Assembly: GCF_034064985.1 (NCBI RefSeq)
Contig: NZ_CP139249.1
Span: forward strand, 2,542,001-2,606,000
Reading direction: 5' to 3'
Length of the DNA stretch: 64,000 nt
DNA from: Acinetobacter pittii
GTDB lineage: Bacteria > Pseudomonadota > Gammaproteobacteria > Pseudomonadales > Moraxellaceae
In this document: one piece after another, positions 31,427-41,342 of the stretch
How positions within the stretch are numbered: position 1 is the first letter of the stretch
How the letters are laid out: the number at the start of each line of letters is the position of its first letter
Program-made: the position numbers and the translations under genes
Notes under the pieces: generated by a model
Told to the model about the DNA's origin: nothing
Seen by the model: only the letters and a program-made list of their open reading frames with translations
Database searches by the model: none

Positions 31427-33637
31427 ATGAATACCTCTTTACGTTTAAACCACTATTGGATTACTTGTGCTGATGGTTTAGAAGCCCTCTTACAAGAAGA
31501 AATAGAACAGCTTGGCACCAAAGTGACAGAACGTAAAGCAGGACGTTTAATCATTGAAGGGACGCTTGAACATGCTTACCGCATCTGTATGTGGTCGCGT
31601 CTTGCTTCTCGTGTTTTACTGCCTATTCATACTTATGAACTCGAACATACACATGATGCACGTGATGTAGCAGAAGAGCTTTATGAAGGTGCGATTAGCT
31701 TTGACTGGTCACTTATTTTTGCACCACAAAGTACCTTCGCTATTCGCTTACATGCAGAACGTGAAATTAAGGTTAACACTCAATTTGCAACGCTTAGAGC
31801 AAAAGATGGTGTAGTTGATTCCTTTATGGAAGCTGTAGGTCGTCGTCCGAGCATTGATACTAAACAACCAGAAATTACGCTCTATGTTTTAGCAGGTAAA
31901 ACTGAACATACCTATTGCCTAGATTTGTCTGGTGATTCATTACATAAACGTGGTTACCGTCGTTATATGACGGATGCACCAATTAAAGAAAACCTTGCTG
32001 CGGCAATCTTACAAAAAGCTCAGCTTCAACAGCGTAAGCCAGAGATTGTGCTCGACCCGATGTGTGGTTCAGGTACATTTATTATTGAAGCATTAATGAT
32101 TTTAACTGACCGTGCGCCAGGACTGGTTCGCCGTTTTGGCTTTAATGGCTGGCATGGTCATGACCGCGAACTTTGGCTTTCACTTAAAGCTGAAGCAGCA
32201 GAACGTCATGAAAAGGCGCTTGAATTACCTTTACCTAAATTTTATGCCTACGATGCGGACTGGGAGGCTGTAAAAGCCACTCGTGAAAATATTATTGCGG
32301 CAGGCTTTGAAAAACAGTTAGGCCAATTTCAAATTGAAGAACGGACTTTAGCTGACTGGCCTGATTTTTTAGCTGAAGGCAAAACTGCATTTATTGTGAC
32401 TAATCCTCCATATGGTGAACGTTTAGGTGATAAAGCATCTAACCGCTCTCTTTACTTAGGTCTATCTGCACTTCTACAAAAACATTTCCCAAATCAATAT
32501 GCAGCTATTATTGCAGCTCAAATTGAACAAGCCGATGTTTTAGCGTTTGAAGCACCTGAAACCTTACGTTTAATGAATGGTAAGTTACCAATTTACATTC
32601 GTTTTGGTTCAATTAAGCCTGAAAAAGTAACTCAGCCATTCTTAGCAACTTGGCAAGCTCAACCTATTGAAATGGAAGAAGCTCAAGACTTTGCTAACCG
32701 TTTGCAAAAAAATATGACTGCCTTGAAAAAATGGGCAACGAAAGAAAATGTTTATTGCTTACGTTTGTATGATGCAGACTTACCTGACTTTAATGTCGCT
32801 GTTGACTTATACGGCGATCGCTTACACGTTCAGGAATATGCACCACCAAAAACAATTGATCCTGAAAAAGCAAAAAAACGTTTTAATTTAGCACTCGCTG
32901 CAATTCGTGCTGTTACCGGTTTAAACCGCGATGCCATTTTTATTAAGACACGTGCGCGCCAAACAGGTACTAATCAATATACGAAACAAAGCACAGCTTC
33001 AAAACGTTTTATCGTTCAGGAAGGGAAAGCTAAAATTTTAGTGAACCTGACAGATTACCTAGATACAGGCTTATTCCTTGACCACCGTCAAATGCGTTTA
33101 CGTATTGCTCAAGAAGCTCGTGGTAAGCACTTCTTGAACTTATATAGTTACACGTCTACAGCAAGCTTACATGCTGCTTTAGGCGGGGCTGCAAGTACGA
33201 CAAGTGTAGACTTATCTAACACCTACTTAAGCTGGTCAAAAGAAAACTTCGTTTTAAATGGCCTGACTGTAGATCATGCAGATGAACAGCACATGTTCTT
33301 TGCGAGTGACTGTTTTGAATGGTTAAAAGAAGGTCATGAACAATACGATCTTATTTTTATTGATCCACCGACATTCTCAAACTCTAAAAAGTTCTACGGT
33401 ACTTTCGACGTCCAACGCGACCATGTTTCACTCATTAAACGTGCAATGAACCGTCTAAACAGTGAAGGAACGCTCTATTTCTCAAACAACTATCGTGGTT
33501 TTGAAATGGACGAAGAGATCGAAGCTATTTTTCAGGTTGAAGAAATCACTTCTGAAACCATTGGCCCTGATTTTAAACGTAATCAAAAAATCCACCGTGC
33601 ATGGAAAATCCAGCATCCTGGCCTAGATCAATATTAA
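31427..33637 (+). CDS. rlmL: Bifunctional 23S rRNA methyltransferase RlmKL
   Basis: 736 residues from the ATG at 31427 (MNTSLRLNHYW), where homologues start; the frame extends to 31406. Order: THUMP domain (about 45-155), an N-terminal methyltransferase with NPPYGERLG (m2G2445), and a C-terminal RlmI-like methyltransferase with FLDHRQMR and DPPTFSNS (m7G2069). It modifies large-subunit rRNA during assembly. The ribosome site before this ATG is poor. Confidence 0.93.
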   Translation: MNTSLRLNHYWITCADGLEALLQEEIEQLGTKVTERKAGRLIIEGTLEHAYRICMWSRLASRVLLPIHTYELEHTHDARDVAEELYEGAISFDWSLIFAPQSTFAIRLHAEREIKVNTQFATLRAKDGVVDSFMEAVGRRPSIDTKQPEITLYVLAGKTEHTYCLDLSGDSLHKRGYRRYMTDAPIKENLAAAILQKAQLQQRKPEIVLDPMCGSGTFIIEALMILTDRAPGLVRRFGFNGWHGHDRELWLSLKAEAAERHEKALELPLPKFYAYDADWEAVKATRENIIAAGFEKQLGQFQIEERTLADWPDFLAEGKTAFIVTNPPYGERLGDKASNRSLYLGLSALLQKHFPNQYAAIIAAQIEQADVLAFEAPETLRLMNGKLPIYIRFGSIKPEKVTQPFLATWQAQPIEMEEAQDFANRLQKNMTALKKWATKENVYCLRLYDADLPDFNVAVDLYGDRLHVQEYAPPKTIDPEKAKKRFNLALAAIRAVTGLNRDAIFIKTRARQTGTNQYTKQSTASKRFIVQEGKAKILVNLTDYLDTGLFLDHRQMRLRIAQEARGKHFLNLYSYTSTASLHAALGGAASTTSVDLSNTYLSWSKENFVLNGLTVDHADEQHMFFASDCFEWLKEGHEQYDLIFIDPPTFSNSKKFYGTFDVQRDHVSLIKRAMNRLNSEGTLYFSNNYRGFEMDEEIEAIFQVEEITSETIGPDFKRNQKIHRAWKIQHPGLDQY

Positions 33638-33645
33638 TAAGACTA

Positions 33646-33679
33646 GAGGTTATTATTACTTCACGGTAATAATAACCTC
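33646..33679. terminator. Perfect 14-bp hairpin overlapping the 3' end of the 138-aa gene
   Basis: GAGGTTATTATTAC and its exact complement, six-base loop, nine bases after the rlmKL stop. It includes the last codons and stop of the converging gene. Confidence 0.6.
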
Positions 33680-34072
33680 ACCATGAACATTTTTTGATTC
33701 AAAATCATATTTGGTAAATCGGTCTGCTCTTTCCGGTAACGCAATCATTTCCAGTTTCTTCTTTTCTTTACTATCTAGCACATGATTTTGTTTTTGTTCT
33801 TGATACGGAGAAAGTACGCTCGTTCTAAGCGCATCCCATCGAACTTGTTGTAAATAGTTATCGCCCAATGCCTGACGTGCTTGTTGTTGTTCTACTATAG
33901 GTTTCTTAGCATCATCTTGAGCTTTCGCAATAATTACAGGTAAAGCTGCATTCACCGCTCCAGTCTGTGTCGCTAATGCCCCTTCACTTAGAGGCTGCGC
34001 TGCCAAAACATTAATTGGTATCAGCGTAATAAGGCCTAAAACGCACAGCGAAAATCCTTGTTTATTGTTCAT
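33656..34072 (-). CDS. Secreted/periplasmic hypothetical protein, 138 aa
   Basis: A signal peptide of about 24 residues ends VLAAQP. The mature protein is helical and charged, rich in Gln and Lys, and ends in a short beta-type tail (HGEVIITVK). No family recognised. The last codons are part of a perfect hairpin shared with the rlmKL 3' end. Confidence 0.6.
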   Translation of the reverse strand: MNNKQGFSLCVLGLITLIPINVLAAQPLSEGALATQTGAVNAALPVIIAKAQDDAKKPIVEQQQARQALGDNYLQQVRWDALRTSVLSPYQEQKQNHVLDSKEKKKLEMIALPERADRFTKYDFESKNVHGEVIITVK

Positions 34073-34283
34073 CGCATCTATCCTAAATTGTTATTGTTCG
34101 TTATATCGAACAAAATTAACAATTTTTTAAACATGTCGCAATCTTATAAATAGACTTCCCGACCATTAACATTGATCAATTTAAAACCTGAAATATTTCA
34201 CACATTTTTTGGTGAAGATTCACGTTGTTTTATAGATTTTTATCTCAGACCTATACGACAGTGCCAACTCTATAGAAAATAAA

Positions 34284-34313
34284 AAAAGAGAATATGTTTC
34301 CATATTCTCTTTT
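34284..34313 (-). terminator. Terminator of clpB
   Basis: AAAAGAGAATATG and CATATTCTCTTTT, four-base loop, about 20 bp beyond the clpB stop. Confidence 0.8.
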
Positions 34314-34332
34314 CGGTTTTAGCAGAAAAAGC

Positions 34333-36912
34333 TTAGCTGAGTTTCATTTTATCAAAGACTAAATGACCATTTTCACCTTTAACTAAAATGGTATCACCTG
34401 CAACAAAATCACCCGACAAGATTTTTTGAGCTAATGTGTTTTCAATCTGTTGTTGAATCGCACGTTTTAATGGACGCGCGCCATAGACAGGATCGAAACC
34501 AGCATCAATCAATAAATCAAAAGCGGTATCATCTACAGTTAAACTCATGTCACGATCAACAAGACGCGAACGTAATCGATCCAACTGAATATCGGCAATA
34601 CCACGAATTTGTGCTTTTTTGAGTGAATGGAAAATTACAAGCTCATCAATCCGGTTAATAAATTCCGGACGGAAATGCTGACTTACCGCATTCATTACAA
34701 TAGTACGCACTTCATCGTCTGTTGCACCCTCACCTAGCTCACGTACATCTTGTGAACCTAAGTTCGAAGTCATCACAATTACCGTATTTTTAAAGTCTAC
34801 TACTCGACCTTGTGAGTCTGTTAAGCGGCCATCGTCCAATACTTGGAGCAAGATATTGAAAACATCTGGATGTGCTTTTTCAACCTCATCAAACAGCACC
34901 ACGCTATATGGCTTACGGCGAACAGCTTCAGTTAAAACACCGCCTTCTTCATAACCAACATATCCTGGAGGTGCACCAACCAAACGGCTAACAGAATGTT
35001 TCTCCATGAATTCACTCATGTCGATACGGATCATCGCATCATCACTGTCAAACAAGAAGTTAGCTAAAGCTTTAGTCAACTCTGTTTTACCAACACCTGT
35101 TGGACCCAAGAACAAGAATGAACCACTTGGACGATTCGGGTCAGACAAACCAGCACGTGAACGACGTACTGCATTCGACACCGCAACAACAGCTTCATCC
35201 TGCCCAACTACGCGGTCATGTAAAAACTCTTCCATGTTAAGGAGTTTTTCACGCTCGCCTTGCATCATTTTAGCAACCGGAATTCCTGTTGCAGCACTTA
35301 CAACTTCAGCAATTTCATTTTCAGTTACTTTAGTACGAATGAGTTTTGGCTCTTCGTTCTCTTCTGCAACTTCATCTTGCTCCAGTTGTTTTTGCAACTC
35401 TGGGATTACGCCATACTGTAAACGTGCTGCCTCAGCCAAATCACCTTCACGCTGAGCTTTCTCAAAAGCAATACGGGCTTTATCAAGTTCAACCTGAGCC
35501 TGTTTAGTACCTTCTACCAAAGTTTTTTCAGACTTCCAGATTTCTTCAAGATCGTTGTATTCTTTCTCGACTTCAGCAATCTGTTTTTCAAGATGAGTGA
35601 CTTCAGCTTTACTGCCGACATCTTCATCTTTTTTCACAGCTTCCAATTGCATTTTCAACTGGATTAAACGGCGATCAAGCTTATCGAGTGCTTCAGGTTT
35701 AGAGTCAATCTCCATTTTAATACGAGAAGCTGCCTCATCAATCAAATCAATTGCCTTGTCTGGTAATTGACGGTCGGTGATATAGCGATGAGACATTTTC
35801 GCCGCTGCAATAATCGCAGAGTCTAAAATTTGCACACCATGGTGAGTGGCATATTTTTCTTTGAGTCCACGTAAAATTGCAATCGTATCTTCAACACTTG
35901 GCTCATCAACTAGCACTTTTTGGAAACGACGCTCTAAAGCTGCATCTTTTTCAATATATTGACGATATTCATCTAAGGTTGTCGCACCCACACAGCGCAA
36001 TTCACCACGAGCTAACGCAGGTTTTAACATATTACCTGCATCCATTGCGCCATCGCCTTTACCTGCACCTACGAGCGTATGTAACTCGTCAATGAATAAG
36101 ATAATTTCGCCTTCGTGTTTTGCCAAGTCTTTTAAAACAGCTTTTAAACGTTCTTCAAACTCACCACGATATTTAGCACCAGCCAGTAATGAACCTAAGT
36201 CGAGGGATAGAACACGTTTATTCTTTAACCCCTCTGGCACTTCACCATTCACAATACGCTGTGCCAAACCTTCAACAATAGCGGTTTTACCTACGCCCGG
36301 CTCACCAATAAGAACAGGGTTGTTTTTGGTACGACGCGATAACACCTGAATGGTACGGCGAATTTCATCATCACGCCCAATGACAGGATCAAGTTTTCCA
36401 GATAAAGCACGCTCTGTTAAATCAATCGTATATTTATTAAGTGAGTCACGTTGGTCTTCGTGATTATTACTCATGACTTTGTCATTACCTCGAATATGTT
36501 CAATTACTTTGCGTAAGCTGTCGGGAGTTACACCTACCGCGCTTAAAATATTTTTAGTTTCGCCTGTCTCTGCCAAGCCCAATAAAACCCAGTCAGTTGA
36601 TAAAAATTCATCACCTGCCTTTTGCGCATATCTGTCTGCCAAATTAAGTGCTTTAACAGCCTCTGGGTTTAAGTTGACATCGCCCGTTGGATTGGCAATT
36701 GTCGGCGCATCTTTTATAGCCTGTTCAAGTTTTTGTTTAAGTTCAGGTAAACGCGCACCTGCTTGTTGCAACAAACTAATATTTGATGGCTCTTCTAATA
36801 AGGTAGACAAAATATGAATACCTGCGATAGCAGTATGGTCTTTACCCATCGCTAAAGATTGAGCATCTGAGAGGGCTTGCTGCAAGCGGTTTGTAAATTT
36901 CTCAAAACGCAT
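34333..36912 (-). CDS. clpB: Disaggregase chaperone ClpB
   Basis: 859 residues. The N-terminal Clp repeat domain is followed by AAA+ domain 1 with GEPGVGKT (about 203), a long coiled-coil middle domain (about 405-525) and AAA+ domain 2 with GPTGVGKT (about 605). It rescues aggregated proteins with DnaK. It has a clear sigma-32 promoter upstream and a terminator behind, so it is a single-gene heat-shock unit. Confidence 0.97.
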   Translation of the reverse strand: MRFEKFTNRLQQALSDAQSLAMGKDHTAIAGIHILSTLLEEPSNISLLQQAGARLPELKQKLEQAIKDAPTIANPTGDVNLNPEAVKALNLADRYAQKAGDEFLSTDWVLLGLAETGETKNILSAVGVTPDSLRKVIEHIRGNDKVMSNNHEDQRDSLNKYTIDLTERALSGKLDPVIGRDDEIRRTIQVLSRRTKNNPVLIGEPGVGKTAIVEGLAQRIVNGEVPEGLKNKRVLSLDLGSLLAGAKYRGEFEERLKAVLKDLAKHEGEIILFIDELHTLVGAGKGDGAMDAGNMLKPALARGELRCVGATTLDEYRQYIEKDAALERRFQKVLVDEPSVEDTIAILRGLKEKYATHHGVQILDSAIIAAAKMSHRYITDRQLPDKAIDLIDEAASRIKMEIDSKPEALDKLDRRLIQLKMQLEAVKKDEDVGSKAEVTHLEKQIAEVEKEYNDLEEIWKSEKTLVEGTKQAQVELDKARIAFEKAQREGDLAEAARLQYGVIPELQKQLEQDEVAEENEEPKLIRTKVTENEIAEVVSAATGIPVAKMMQGEREKLLNMEEFLHDRVVGQDEAVVAVSNAVRRSRAGLSDPNRPSGSFLFLGPTGVGKTELTKALANFLFDSDDAMIRIDMSEFMEKHSVSRLVGAPPGYVGYEEGGVLTEAVRRKPYSVVLFDEVEKAHPDVFNILLQVLDDGRLTDSQGRVVDFKNTVIVMTSNLGSQDVRELGEGATDDEVRTIVMNAVSQHFRPEFINRIDELVIFHSLKKAQIRGIADIQLDRLRSRLVDRDMSLTVDDTAFDLLIDAGFDPVYGARPLKRAIQQQIENTLAQKILSGDFVAGDTILVKGENGHLVFDKMKLS

Positions 36913-36949
36913 TCTTGTTATTCCTCACAACAAATTTGTACTTGTCTAA

Positions 36950-36978
36950 TAGATGGGAACACTTCTTCGGATTTCAAA
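36950..36978 (-). promoter_or_regulatory. Sigma-32 (heat-shock) promoter of clpB
   Basis: Minus strand TTTGAAA, a 14-bp spacer, then CCCATCTA, close to the consensus CTTGAAA-N13-15-CCCCATNT. It sits about 40-65 bases before the clpB ATG. The remaining gap to 37212 is AT-rich with nothing I can name. Confidence 0.78.
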
Positions 36979-37212
36979 TAAATTTTTATATATTTTTCAT
37001 AATGTTAATAAAACAATAATGAGTAAAACTCCATTATAATATGGGATTGTTTTGTATATATTTCAAGTACAGTTCAGCTACATTTTATTAAAATGCTTGA
37101 ATATTTAGATTCATACTTATTCTTACTACGCTTTTCACAAAGTCTTCATTGAGAATTTAGTAATTAAGCTTTAGTTTATCTTGCTAGTTTCCTACTCGTT
37201 TTGAAATGAAAA

Positions 37213-38022
37213 ATGCACTTTAAACATATTATATTAACAACGACTTGTCTTTTTACTTCGGCACTGACAATCGCTCAGCTTCCCCAAGATTCCAGAAGAC
37301 CTGGTGGAATTGCAGTTGTTCCTCTACCTACTGATATTACTCAGGTCACTTTTCAACAAAAGCCTGTTTTAATTAGCCAAGAAGGTCAGCAGCGTTATGC
37401 CGTGGTTGGCATTCCATTATCTACTCCAATCGGCAGTATTCAACTCGACACAAATAAAGCCCCGATTCAAATAGAAGTTAAGTCTTATCCTTACGCTGAG
37501 CAACGCATTAAAGTCTCGAACCAAGATTATGTGAACCCTAACCACAGTCAATTAGACCGTTACGCTCAAGAAGCAAAAGAACAAAATGATGTGTATAACT
37601 CATTTACACAGAGCTCATGGCAAACCCTACCCACATTTATACGCCCAACTTCAGGGAAATTTAGCAACTCTTTTGGAAGAAAGCGCTTCTTTAATGGCGA
37701 GGAACGCGCGCCTCACTCAGGTTTAGATATTCCTGCGCCAGTAGGACAAAAAGTTGTTGCGCCCGCAGATGGTGTGGTTATTCAAACTGGATCTTATTTT
37801 TTTAATGGACAAACTGTATTGATTGATCATGGCCAAGGCTTAGTCAGCATGTTCTGCCATTTAAGCGCAATTAAAGTAGAGAAAGGCCAACATATCCGAC
37901 AAGGAGAAACGTTAGGTTTAGTGGGCAAAACTGGACGTGTGACAGGCCCTCACCTGCATTGGGGTATGAGCCTTAATAATGCTCGGGTAGATCCTCAGCT
38001 TTTTCTAAATACAGCTCGTTAA
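37213..38022 (+). CDS. M23 family (LytM) peptidoglycan endopeptidase
   Basis: 269 residues with a signal peptide (about 21 residues, ending TIAQ). The N-terminal region is beta-rich. The C-terminal LytM domain has intact zinc ligands His168 and Asp172 (HSGLD) and the HLHWG motif with His247 and His249. It should cut or regulate cutting of peptidoglycan peptide bridges in the periplasm. Its last four bases overlap the converging GNAT gene. Confidence 0.88.
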   Translation: MHFKHIILTTTCLFTSALTIAQLPQDSRRPGGIAVVPLPTDITQVTFQQKPVLISQEGQQRYAVVGIPLSTPIGSIQLDTNKAPIQIEVKSYPYAEQRIKVSNQDYVNPNHSQLDRYAQEAKEQNDVYNSFTQSSWQTLPTFIRPTSGKFSNSFGRKRFFNGEERAPHSGLDIPAPVGQKVVAPADGVVIQTGSYFFNGQTVLIDHGQGLVSMFCHLSAIKVEKGQHIRQGETLGLVGKTGRVTGPHLHWGMSLNNARVDPQLFLNTAR

Positions 38023-38408
38023 TTTAAAGCTTTACGAAAATACTTTGGCGCTTCGATATAGCCTTCTCTTAGGTAAAATTGATGTGCCAAAGGTCTTTGC
38101 ATTCCAGAATGAAGTTCCATTCTGTCACAACCACGTTGTCTTGCTAACCTTTCTGCTTCTTGGACCAGTAAATGCCCTACACCTTTGCTACGCATATTCT
38201 CATCAACACACAGATAACATATTTTGGCAAAGTCACCTTGCAAAGCTATTTGCGGAATAAAGTAGAGAGATAAAAAACCATAAATTTTACCCCTCTCTTC
38301 AGCAATCAAAATTTGTGAGCTAGCTTCATTATGGAGTATCTCAAATTTTTCTTGAATAAGAGTAAGAGGTTGTGGGTACCCCATCTGTTTAAGTAGATCA
38401 CATAACAA
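38019..38408 (-). CDS. GNAT N-acetyltransferase
   Basis: 129 residues with the GNAT fold. The acetyl-CoA motif A is RSKGVGHLLVQEAERLARQRG, preceded by a central strand with YLCVDE. The end HQFYLREGYIEAPKYFRKAL is typical of the family. Substrate unknown. Converges with the M23 gene and overlaps its stop. Confidence 0.83.
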   Translation of the reverse strand: MLCDLLKQMGYPQPLTLIQEKFEILHNEASSQILIAEERGKIYGFLSLYFIPQIALQGDFAKICYLCVDENMRSKGVGHLLVQEAERLARQRGCDRMELHSGMQRPLAHQFYLREGYIEAPKYFRKALN

Positions 38409-38455
38409 ATATTCACTTTCATTCTTCCTTTTATTTTTTAGTTATTTTTGACAAT

Positions 38456-38485
38456 AAAAAAGCCAACTCTCATGTCAGCTTTTTT
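38456..38485 (-). terminator. Strand-specific terminator of the OsmC gene
   Basis: On the minus-strand RNA, GCTGAC and GTTGGC pair completely using G-U pairs, and the stem is flanked by A and T runs. On the plus strand two pairs fail, so it works for the OsmC direction. Confidence 0.7.
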
Positions 38486-38510
38486 TAATTTCTAGCTATC
38501 AAAAAATGCC

Positions 38511-38933
38511 TTATTCCGCTTCAATAATTTCGAAGTCATGTGTAATTTCAACACCACCATCGGAAAGCATTTTACTTGCTGAACAATATTTCTCGGCAGA
38601 CAATTCAACTGCTTTTGCAACCTGCTTTTCTTTCACAGCTTTACCAGTTACCACAAAATGTAAGTGGATTTTAGTAAACACAGCCGGAATTGCGTCAGCA
38701 CGCTCAGCTTTTAAATTACATACAACATTCGTCACATCTTGGCGAGATTTCTTTAAAATGGTCACAATATCAAACGAAGCACACCCACCAAGTCCCATTA
38801 ATATCAATTCCATAGGACGTGGACCACGGTTTTCACCACCATACTCAGGTGAGCCGTCCATGATGACACTATGCCCACTATCCGATTTCGCTTCAAAAGC
38901 AACATTCTCTAGCCAATGTACACTTGTTTGCAT
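38511..38933 (-). CDS. OsmC/YhfA-type family protein
   Basis: 140 residues of the OsmC/Ohr fold. The two redox cysteines are in GLGGCASFD (about 51) and AEKYCSASKML (about 116). PMELILMGLGGC is the family signature. The sequence is closer to the YhfA branch, whose substrate is unclear, than to Ohr. Possible thiol peroxidase. Confidence 0.82.
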   Translation of the reverse strand: MQTSVHWLENVAFEAKSDSGHSVIMDGSPEYGGENRGPRPMELILMGLGGCASFDIVTILKKSRQDVTNVVCNLKAERADAIPAVFTKIHLHFVVTGKAVKEKQVAKAVELSAEKYCSASKMLSDGGVEITHDFEIIEAE

Positions 38934-38966
38934 TGCAACTACCCAAAAAAAATTATAAATTTAAGC

Positions 38967-39262
38967 AGGGTCTGTTGACATTTCATCTATGGATTGCGTT
39001 ATAGCTAAAAATTAATCCAAATAAGACGCAAAACCCAGACAATGGCAATCCTTTGTCCAGTTTTGTAATAAAGTTTGTGAAATTTCAGCCATAATCTGAG
39101 TTGCAATTAAAGCAGCGCAGGCATAGCGCAAGACCAAGTTATTTTGTACGTTCCATTGTTAAGATCTATTTATTTAGAATGGCTAAATTTCATAGTTCTT
39201 ATTTGGTACGTCTAAAAGAATTGTCTTATGTTGCAACCATCTGTGAAATGTCAACAGGCCCT
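38967..39262. mobile_element. Non-coding inverted-repeat element (MITE-like or decayed IS), copy B
   Basis: Ends: AGGGTCTGTTGACATTTC on the left and, as reverse complement on the right, AGGGCCTGTTGACATTTC (17 of 18). The similarity decays further in (ATGG, TTGC). The 296-bp body has no long ORF, although a frame on the minus strand ends in about 40 sense-like residues and may be a transposase scrap. The left end also matches the short repeat at 12437. I found no clear target duplication. The rest of the 438-bp gap up to vfr (39263-39371) shows nothing else. Confidence 0.65.
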
Positions 39263-39371
39263 TGTTTTGTACACTAACATAAAATGAGTTGATAAGGAAT
39301 TTCATCTCTTCTGTGTAATAGCTCATCTCGAGCTTGTGTGAATTGTTTACCCTATTCGGAACATATTAAGC

Positions 39372-40079
39372 ATGACTTCAAATTTTTCACAACTCAGCAC
39401 AGATGCTTTATCTCCGGGGCAACTACCTGAATCCGTTAAAGCATTGTTAAAACGTGCTCACATCAACAGATATCCAAAACGAACCACAATTGTTGATGCC
39501 GGAACAGAGTCAAAATCTTTATATTTAATTTTAAAAGGCTCAGTTTCAATTATTTTACGTGAAGATGATGAACGTGAAATTGTTGTTGCGTATTTAAATC
39601 CGGGCGATTTCTTTGGGGAAATGGGGCTTTTCGAACCGAACCCTCAACGTACAGCCGAAGTTCGTACTCGCGATGTCTGCGAAATTGCAGAAATTTCATA
39701 TGACAACTTCCACGAACTTAGCAAACAATATCCAGATTTAAGTTATGCTGTTTTTGCACAATTAGTTCGCCGTCTAAAAAATACGACACGTAAAATGACA
39801 GATCTTGCGTTCATTGATGTGTCTGGTCGTATTGCACGTTGTTTAATCGATCTATCTTCTCAGCCAGAAGCAATGATTTTGCCAAACGGTCGTCAAATTC
39901 GTATTACTCGTCAAGAAATTGGCCGTATTGTGGGATGTTCACGTGAGATGGTTGGCCGTGTACTCAAAACCTTAGAAGATCAAGGTATGATCCAAACTGA
40001 TGGTAAAGCCATTCTTATTTTTGATGCATCATTAGAAGAAAACACTGTTTCTGATGATGACTACGACGATGAAGAATAA
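39372..40079 (+). CDS. vfr: CRP/Vfr-type cAMP-binding transcription regulator
   Basis: 235 residues. The cyclic-nucleotide domain has FGEMGLFEPNPQRTAEVRTR, containing the phosphate-binding cassette with Glu and the Arg-Thr pair. The C-terminal HTH ITRQEIGRIVGCSREMVGRV is nearly that of E. coli CRP. An acidic tail (SDDDYDDEE) extends past the CRP end. Family role: global cAMP-dependent control, in relatives of virulence, motility and competence. The inverted-repeat element ends 110 bp upstream. Confidence 0.92.
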   Translation: MTSNFSQLSTDALSPGQLPESVKALLKRAHINRYPKRTTIVDAGTESKSLYLILKGSVSIILREDDEREIVVAYLNPGDFFGEMGLFEPNPQRTAEVRTRDVCEIAEISYDNFHELSKQYPDLSYAVFAQLVRRLKNTTRKMTDLAFIDVSGRIARCLIDLSSQPEAMILPNGRQIRITRQEIGRIVGCSREMVGRVLKTLEDQGMIQTDGKAILIFDASLEENTVSDDDYDDEE

Positions 40080-40098
40080 TATTCATTAAATTTTTAAT

Positions 40099-40127
40099 AA
40101 AAAGCAAACTTCGGTTTGCTTTTTTTA
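40099..40127 (+). terminator. Terminator of vfr
   Basis: AAAAAGCAAAC and GTTTGCTTTTT with a TTCG tetraloop, then more T. Confidence 0.88.
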
Positions 40128-40238
40128 TATGCAACAATGAGTTAATACACAAAACTTACAAACTATTCTAATTTTATGATTTAAGTTGAATACATATTCT
40201 CCGTTAGGCTAACTCAAAATTTCCAAGGATTCCGCTGT

Positions 40239-41288
40239 ATGCAATTTAACCCACTTAGTCGCACAGGCCTTAAACTTCCAGAAATTTGTTTAGGCACCAT
40301 GACATTTGGCGAGCAAAACTCCCAACAAGAAGCTTTTGAACAACTCAATTACGCCTTGGCCAATGGTCTATATTTTTGGGATACGGCAGAGATGTATTCT
40401 GTTCCGCCAAAACCTGAAACTTATGGCGCAACTGAAACGATTATTGGCAATTGGTTTGCCCAACACGGACAACGCGATAAAGTTTTTCTCGCATCTAAAA
40501 TTGCAGGTCCGGGCTTTGGAGGAACACACATCCGAGAAGGCCATACGCGCTTTAACAGCGACCACATTGCCAAAGCCCTAGATGGTTCACTTAAACGCCT
40601 CCAAACGGACTATATCGATCTTTATCAACTGCATTGGCCTGAACGTCATACCAACTTTTTCGGTACGCTCGCTTATGGCAATCAGCAAGCTGAAAATGAT
40701 TACGACACAACACCTCTAGAAGAAACATTACTCGCCCTACAAGAAGAGATTAATCGCGGACGCATTCGCTATATTGGTTTATCAAATGAAACCCCGTGGG
40801 GCACTATGAAATTTTTACATTTGGCCGAAAAGCTAGGTGTCAGTAAATTTGTAAGTGTTCAAAACCCATATAGCCTGCTTAACCGTACTTATGAAATAGG
40901 TATGTCAGAAATTGCTAAATATGAAGATGTCGGCTTGCTCGCCTACTCTCCTCTGGCTTTTGGTTACCTAACGGGTAAGTTTAGAAATGGCGCTCGTCCT
41001 GCTAATGCTCGTGTAACACTATTTCCGCGTTTTAGCCGCTACAGCAACCCTCAAAGCGAATGGGCGACTGAACAATACGCACAGCTAGCAGAAAAGCATG
41101 GGCTAAGCTTAACTCAAATGGCCTTAGCTTTTATTAAACAACAATTCTTTGTGACAAGCACAATTATTGGTGCCACTAATTTAGATCAACTCAAAGAAAA
41201 TATTCAGGCATTTGAGATTGAACTACCAAGTGAAGTTCTAAAAGGTATTGAGGCCATCCATACCCAACAGCCCAACCCTGCTCCTTAA
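40239..41288 (+). CDS. Aldo/keto reductase (Tas-like)
   Basis: 349 residues, TIM-barrel aldo/keto reductase. Catalytic residues appear in FWDTAEMY (Asp, Tyr), the Lys in VFLASKI and the His in LYQLHWPER. NADPH-site segments include SPLAFGYLTGK and IIGATNLDQL. It resembles E. coli Tas and YajO. Natural substrate unknown. AAGGA precedes the ATG. Confidence 0.9.
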   Translation: MQFNPLSRTGLKLPEICLGTMTFGEQNSQQEAFEQLNYALANGLYFWDTAEMYSVPPKPETYGATETIIGNWFAQHGQRDKVFLASKIAGPGFGGTHIREGHTRFNSDHIAKALDGSLKRLQTDYIDLYQLHWPERHTNFFGTLAYGNQQAENDYDTTPLEETLLALQEEINRGRIRYIGLSNETPWGTMKFLHLAEKLGVSKFVSVQNPYSLLNRTYEIGMSEIAKYEDVGLLAYSPLAFGYLTGKFRNGARPANARVTLFPRFSRYSNPQSEWATEQYAQLAEKHGLSLTQMALAFIKQQFFVTSTIIGATNLDQLKENIQAFEIELPSEVLKGIEAIHTQQPNPAP

Positions 41289-41292
41289 ATAA

Positions 41293-41318
41293 AAAACGGA
41301 TGCTAAAGCATCCGTTTT
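41293..41318. terminator. Terminator after the aldo/keto reductase gene
   Basis: AAAACGGATGC and GCATCCGTTTT around TAAA, serving both converging genes. Confidence 0.85.
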
Positions 41319-41342
41319 CTTTATCTATATAAAATTTACATC

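Noticed and set aside
39180..39276. Short plus-strand ORF (MAKFHSSYLVRLKELSY...) in the inverted-repeat element
   Set aside because: It is about 31 codons, lies across the right terminal repeat and has no ribosome site. Probably element sequence, not a gene.
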